Origin: Veillonella parvula
GTDB lineage: Bacteria; Bacillota; Negativicutes; Veillonellales; Veillonellaceae
Direction: 5' to 3'
DNA: 9,679 nucleotides
Assembly (NCBI GenBank): GCA_947096075.1
Contig: CAMUQE010000065.1
Span: forward strand, 1 to 9,679
The notes beneath the pieces were generated by a model. The model had not been told where the DNA came from, ran no database searches, and saw nothing but the letters and a program-made list of their open reading frames with translations. Positions 7,010 through 9,679 of the stretch are shown here, one piece after another. Every line of letters begins with the position of its first letter. Position 1 is the first letter of the stretch. Position numbers and translations under genes: made by a program.

Positions 7010-7921
7010 ATGGACGATAGAGAATGGCAAACCTTTGTTACTGTTGTAGATGAAGGCAATATTACAAGGGCTGCTGAAAAATTATTTTTATCGCAACCAG
7101 CGTTGAGCTATCGGTTGCGTCATATGGAAAAAGCCTTGGGCCATTCTCTGTTGTTGCGGACTGCTGAAGGGATTGCCCTCACGGCACAAGGCGAAATTTT
7201 CTATGATTACTGCAAGCGAATGATGCAAGAACAAGAGGCGTTGGAGCACGCTATGAACTCCGCTTCTGGCAAGATTCAAGGGACCTTGAAAATCGCATCA
7301 TCTATCAACTTTGCAGATTATGAACTACCGGCTTTATTGAGATCTTTCCGCGAACAATATCCTGATGTTCATATTCAAGTGAAGACTGCTTTCAGCCATC
7401 AAGTGGTAAAAATGTTTAATACTGGTGACTGTATGGTCGCCTTTGCTCGTGGTGGATATGACGTGTCTGGTAAGTCTGAACTGTTACTTGCAGAGCCATA
7501 TTGTTTAGTATATAAAGAATTAGTGCCGCCTGAATCCTTAGTAAAGGTACCGTTCATTAAATACCAAACAGATGCATCGGTGGCAAATATTATCGAAACT
7601 TGGTGTGCAGAACATTTTGACGAACCCCCAAGTGTGGCGATGGACGTAAATTCTATGAGTACGTGTCGTCACTTTGTGCGCGCAGGTCTAGGATGGTCTA
7701 TTTTGACGTATATGGGACTTGGATCCTGTAAGGATAAAGATATCTATGTGAGTCCATTGCGTAGCAAAGATGGTGAATATATCACTCGTGATACCAATAT
7801 GGTGTACACAAAAGATGCGGAAAACTTGGTTGTAGTAAAAACATTTATCGAATATGTTCGTAATTACTACAAAGAACATACCGTAGTGGATGACAGTATA
7901 TTTAGAGAATATAAAGCCTAG
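7010..7921 (+). CDS. LysR-type transcriptional regulator
   Basis: A 303-residue DNA-binding protein of normal LysR length. The N-terminal winged helix-turn-helix occupies about residues 1-60. It includes ITRAAEKLFLSQPALSYRLRH, in which the SQPALSYRLR part is the recognition helix, followed by the LG-x-LLLRT strand and a linker helix with EQEALEHA. The rest (about 90-295) is the periplasmic-binding-like effector domain, opening with GTLKIASS and containing a conserved GLGWSILTYMG segment. The effector cannot be told from sequence. It is the last gene of the pyk cluster and lies directly before, in the same direction as, the carboxylate carrier at 8289, which makes that carrier a plausible target. 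LysR genes are more often divergent from their targets, so this link is only contextual. The first in-frame start (TTG, 6980) would overlap the BI-1 gene and is less likely. Confidence 0.93.
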   Translation: MDDREWQTFVTVVDEGNITRAAEKLFLSQPALSYRLRHMEKALGHSLLLRTAEGIALTAQGEIFYDYCKRMMQEQEALEHAMNSASGKIQGTLKIASSINFADYELPALLRSFREQYPDVHIQVKTAFSHQVVKMFNTGDCMVAFARGGYDVSGKSELLLAEPYCLVYKELVPPESLVKVPFIKYQTDASVANIIETWCAEHFDEPPSVAMDVNSMSTCRHFVRAGLGWSILTYMGLGSCKDKDIYVSPLRSKDGEYITRDTNMVYTKDAENLVVVKTFIEYVRNYYKEHTVVDDSIFREYKA

Positions 7922-7963
7922 GACGTTACTTAACCATGCTGTTTCAGTATTGGACTTTTTCGA

Positions 7964-7969
7964 TATAAT
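7964..7969 (+). promoter_or_regulatory. Isolated perfect -10 hexamer between LysR and the terminator
   Basis: TATAAT with only a poor -35 match (GTTTCA at 7941-7946, 17 bases upstream). If functional, it would start RNA near 7976 and yield a transcript of roughly 85 bases ending at the 8059 terminator. It may equally be a chance match in AT-rich DNA. Confidence 0.25.
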
Positions 7970-8013
7970 AGATAATAATAAAAGTGTCTCGAAAGAGAAA
8001 GGCAGTACCATGT

Positions 8014-8059
8014 AAGTGCATGTATACACCCCTTTGGGGACGTATACATGCATTTTTTT
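8014..8059 (+). terminator. Strong intrinsic terminator ending the pyk-BI-1-LysR unit
   Basis: TGCATGTATAC (8017-8027) pairs perfectly with GTATACATGCA (8042-8052). Inside it, CCCC (8029-8032) pairs with GGGG (8036-8039) across a TTT loop, with a small asymmetric bulge between the stems. Seven T residues follow (8053-8059), and bases 8014-8016 can extend the stem into them. The right side fits Rho-independent termination on the + strand. The left flank is not T-rich on the opposite strand, so it is not clearly bidirectional. It lies 93 bases after the LysR stop, a rather long 3' tail. Confidence 0.93.
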
Positions 8060-8112
8060 CATTTGGAACTGTAAAACTATGCTCAAAATGCATAAAAAGT
8101 ATGATTAGTAGA

Positions 8113-8140
8113 TATAAAAGTTTTTATAACCCCTATAAAG
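8113..8140. repeat. AT palindrome TATAAAAGTTTTTATA plus a third half-site
   Basis: Seven-base arms (8113-8119 and 8122-8128) around a GT centre form a perfect palindrome. A further TATAAAG (8134-8140) repeats the left arm in the same orientation 21 bases on, about two helical turns. It lies about 45 bases upstream of the likely -10 of the carrier gene, where an activator such as a LysR protein could bind. Its regulatory role is an inference. It lacks GC pairs, so it is a poor terminator candidate. Confidence 0.4.
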
Positions 8141-8172
8141 GTAATCTATTATTCATATTTCTTTTAAACATA

Positions 8173-8178
8173 TATAAT
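8173..8178 (+). promoter_or_regulatory. Likely -10 element of the carboxylate carrier promoter
   Basis: A perfect TATAAT with a weak -35 (TATTCA at 8150-8155, 17 bases upstream), in a very AT-rich setting. Transcription would begin near 8185, giving a leader of about 100 bases. A weak -35 next to an upstream palindrome would fit an activator-dependent promoter. Confidence 0.4.
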
Positions 8179-8275
8179 GAGTGTAGACAAAAAATCCTAG
8201 AGTTCAATAGATGATAGTCGCGTATTAAGAATTTCTGGGGTAGTGTTAGGATGATATATATGCCTATGTTTTTAA

Positions 8276-8282
8276 GAAAGGA
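8276..8282 (+). promoter_or_regulatory. Ribosome binding site of the carboxylate carrier
   Basis: GAAAGGA lies six bases before the ATG at 8289, which starts a hydrophobic N-terminus typical of the family. This supports the chosen start. Confidence 0.7.
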
Positions 8283-8288
8283 ATAAAC

Positions 8289-9679
8289 ATGGAAAGATTC
8301 TTAAAACTAGCACTTATTGTGCTAATCCCTGTTATCCTCTGGTTTACAACTCCACCAGAAGGTCTCACTGATACGGCGTGGCGCCTCTTAGGCTTCTACA
8401 TAGCAGGTATCGTAGGTTTGATTTTAAAACCATACCCAATTCAAATTATTTTATTAGCTGTATTATCTGCATCTGCATTATTCTTAGACAATGCAAAAGA
8501 TATCTTGGTAGGTTACGGCTCCACAGCATTGTGGATGATTATCGCTGCGTTCTCCTTGAGTGTTGCATTTGGTAAAACTGGTCTTGGTCACCGCGTTGCT
8601 TACCATTTGATTAATGCATTCGGTTCTACTGTATTACGTCTTGGTTACGTAACAGCACTTCTTGATTTAGTATTATCTCCAGCAACACCTTCTAATACAG
8701 CACGTGCAGCTGGTATCGTATATCCAATCAATTTATCCATTGCTGAATCCATCGGTTCTTATCCTGGTGATACTGCTAAACGCGGTGGTTCCTTCATCTT
8801 GATGAATGGCTATTTCGTAACAAAAATTACATCCTTCATGTTCTTAACAGCTATGGCTCCTAACGTGTTGGCTTTGGACTTTGTTACTAAAATCACAGGT
8901 CTAAACATGACTTGGGCTGAATGGGCTTTGGCTTTAGCTCTTCCTGGTCTTGTAATGTTGATCTTCGTACCACTTGTAGGTTACTGGATCGACCGTCCTG
9001 AAGCAGTAAAAATTGACAATAAAAAATTAGCTGCTGACGGTCTTGCAAAATTAGGACCTATGAAAATGTCTGAAAAAATCTTGGCTGTTGTATTTATTCT
9101 TGCTCTTATCGGTTGGGCTTTGCCTTCCATCGGTTTTGACTTGAGTCCAACAGCAGTAGCATTAGTAGCTATGACTATTGTATTCTTCGCTGGTATCATC
9201 ACTTGGGATGACATGGTTCAAACTAAAGCTGTTTGGAATACATTCATCTGGTTCGGTGCTATCCTTGGTTTATCCACTGCTTTAACGAAAGCTAAATTCT
9301 TCGCTTGGCTTGCAGCATTTATGCAAACAAACTTGGCACTCGATGTATCTCCACTCGTAGTTGTATTAATTCTTTCTGCTATTAGCGTTGTAATTCGTTA
9401 CTTATTCGCTTCCAGTACTGCATATATTGCATCTATGCTTCCAGTATTCTTAACTGTAGGTATGGCAGCTGGTGTTAACCCTGTTATGTTTGGTTTAGTA
9501 TTGCTTGCAACAAATGCGTTTGGTGGTCTCGTAACTCACTACGGTGCATCTCCTGGTCCAATCATCTACTCTGCAGGTTACAATAACTTGAAAGATTGGT
9601 GGACTGCTGGTGCAATCTTAGCAGTATTGAGTTGGATTCTACTCTTTGTAGTAGGTATTCCTTGGTGGACTTTCATCGG
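8289..9679 (+). CDS. DASS-family (CitT/TtdT-type) di-/tricarboxylate transporter, 3' end cut by window
   Basis: 463 codons are visible with no stop. Family members are about 470-490 residues, so only a few codons are missing. It is a very hydrophobic protein with many membrane helices, starting with one at about 5-20. Family marks are the SPATPSNTARAAG motif (130-142; substrate/sodium-site SNT at 135-137), a related SST at 375-377 in the second repeat, and GGLVTHYGASPGPIIYSAGY near the end (H417). These place it with the DiT1/CitT/TtdT branch, which exchanges citrate, tartrate, malate or 2-oxoglutarate, often for succinate. The exact substrate cannot be read from sequence. Codon choice is strongly biased: Gly is nearly always GGT and CGG is absent. 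This differs from dnaE and points to high expression. The gene has its own promoter region after a strong terminator, so it is a separate unit from the LysR cluster. Confidence 0.92.
   Translation, partial: MERFLKLALIVLIPVILWFTTPPEGLTDTAWRLLGFYIAGIVGLILKPYPIQIILLAVLSASALFLDNAKDILVGYGSTALWMIIAAFSLSVAFGKTGLGHRVAYHLINAFGSTVLRLGYVTALLDLVLSPATPSNTARAAGIVYPINLSIAESIGSYPGDTAKRGGSFILMNGYFVTKITSFMFLTAMAPNVLALDFVTKITGLNMTWAEWALALALPGLVMLIFVPLVGYWIDRPEAVKIDNKKLAADGLAKLGPMKMSEKILAVVFILALIGWALPSIGFDLSPTAVALVAMTIVFFAGIITWDDMVQTKAVWNTFIWFGAILGLSTALTKAKFFAWLAAFMQTNLALDVSPLVVVLILSAISVVIRYLFASSTAYIASMLPVFLTVGMAAGVNPVMFGLVLLATNAFGGLVTHYGASPGPIIYSAGYNNLKDWWTAGAILAVLSWILLFVVGIPWWTFI

Larger units (their letters stand above)
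7922..8288. other. LysR-carrier spacer: terminator, palindrome, carrier promoter
   Basis: A 367-base noncoding, AT-rich stretch. It holds a perfect TATAAT at 7964-7969, a TCTC-GAAA-GAGA mini-hairpin at 7987-7998, a strong terminator at 8014-8059, a palindrome at 8113-8128 with an extra half-site, a TATAAT at 8173-8178 and the carrier ribosome binding site. I find no convincing gene in it. The open frame at 7984-8214 runs straight through the terminator. Confidence 0.6.

Noticed and set aside
7950..7969. TTGGAC (7950-7955) as a -35 partner for the TATAAT at 7964
   Set aside because: The spacing is only eight bases, far too short for sigma-A.
8048..8093. AAAATGCAT (8085-8093) complementary to the 3' arm and T tract of the terminator (8048-8056)
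   Set aside because: It lies downstream of the terminator, so it cannot act as an antiterminator on the nascent RNA. It is probably chance in AT-rich sequence.
7984..8214. A 76-codon open frame in the spacer after LysR
   Set aside because: It starts at a weak codon with no ribosome binding site, runs through the strong terminator hairpin and its T tract, and gives a composition typical of noncoding AT-rich DNA.
8378..8575. A 65-codon + strand open frame inside the carrier gene
   Set aside because: It is out of frame with a clear DASS transporter reading frame that covers the same bases.
1..9679. CRISPR array, tRNA or rRNA gene, insertion sequence or phage attachment site
   Set aside because: I saw no regularly spaced repeat-spacer array, cloverleaf, transposase or flanking inverted repeats. 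The only tandem repeat is the short one before pyk, which has no variable spacers of CRISPR size.

Overview
This window looks like ordinary chromosome from a low-GC member of the Firmicutes, most likely a Negativicutes relative of Veillonella. That placement is an inference. It rests on the strong AAGGAGG-type ribosome binding sites, the AT-rich spacers, the pyruvate kinase form with an extra C-terminal domain, the dnaE-pyk neighbourhood, and a dicarboxylate carrier with highly biased codons. No marker gene settles the genus. All six supported genes lie on the + strand.

Layout. (1) 105-848 encodes a YgjP-type zinc metallopeptidase, followed after 12 bases by dnaE (861-4268), the replicative DNA polymerase III alpha subunit. 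The dnaE ribosome binding site overlaps the peptidase stop codon, so the two are probably one transcript. (2) 4269-4468 is a 200-base spacer with degenerate AT-rich tandem repeats, a dyad, and an extended -10 promoter. (3) 4469-6217 is pyk (pyruvate kinase), followed at 35 and 13 bases by a BI-1/YccA-family membrane protein (6253-6996) and a LysR-type regulator (7010-7921). No terminator is visible between them, so this is a likely three-gene operon. (4) 7922-8288 is a 367-base spacer with a -10-like element, a GAAA-capped mini-hairpin, a very strong intrinsic terminator (8014-8059), an AT-rich palindrome and a probable promoter. (5) From 8289 to the right edge runs a DASS (CitT/TtdT-type) di-/tricarboxylate transporter whose last codons lie outside the window.

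How the parts may work together. The peptidase-dnaE unit is housekeeping. Pyruvate kinase, a LysR regulator and a carboxylate carrier would fit an organism living on organic acids such as lactate, malate or succinate. It is plausible, but not shown, that the LysR protein controls the carrier beside it.

No clearly new biological system is visible. The points most worth a second look are the absence of pfkA between dnaE and pyk, the apparently complete metal site of the DnaE PHP domain, the His-to-Asp change in the pyruvate kinase C-terminal domain, the repeats upstream of pyk, and a possible small RNA or 3' UTR element ending at the 8059 terminator.
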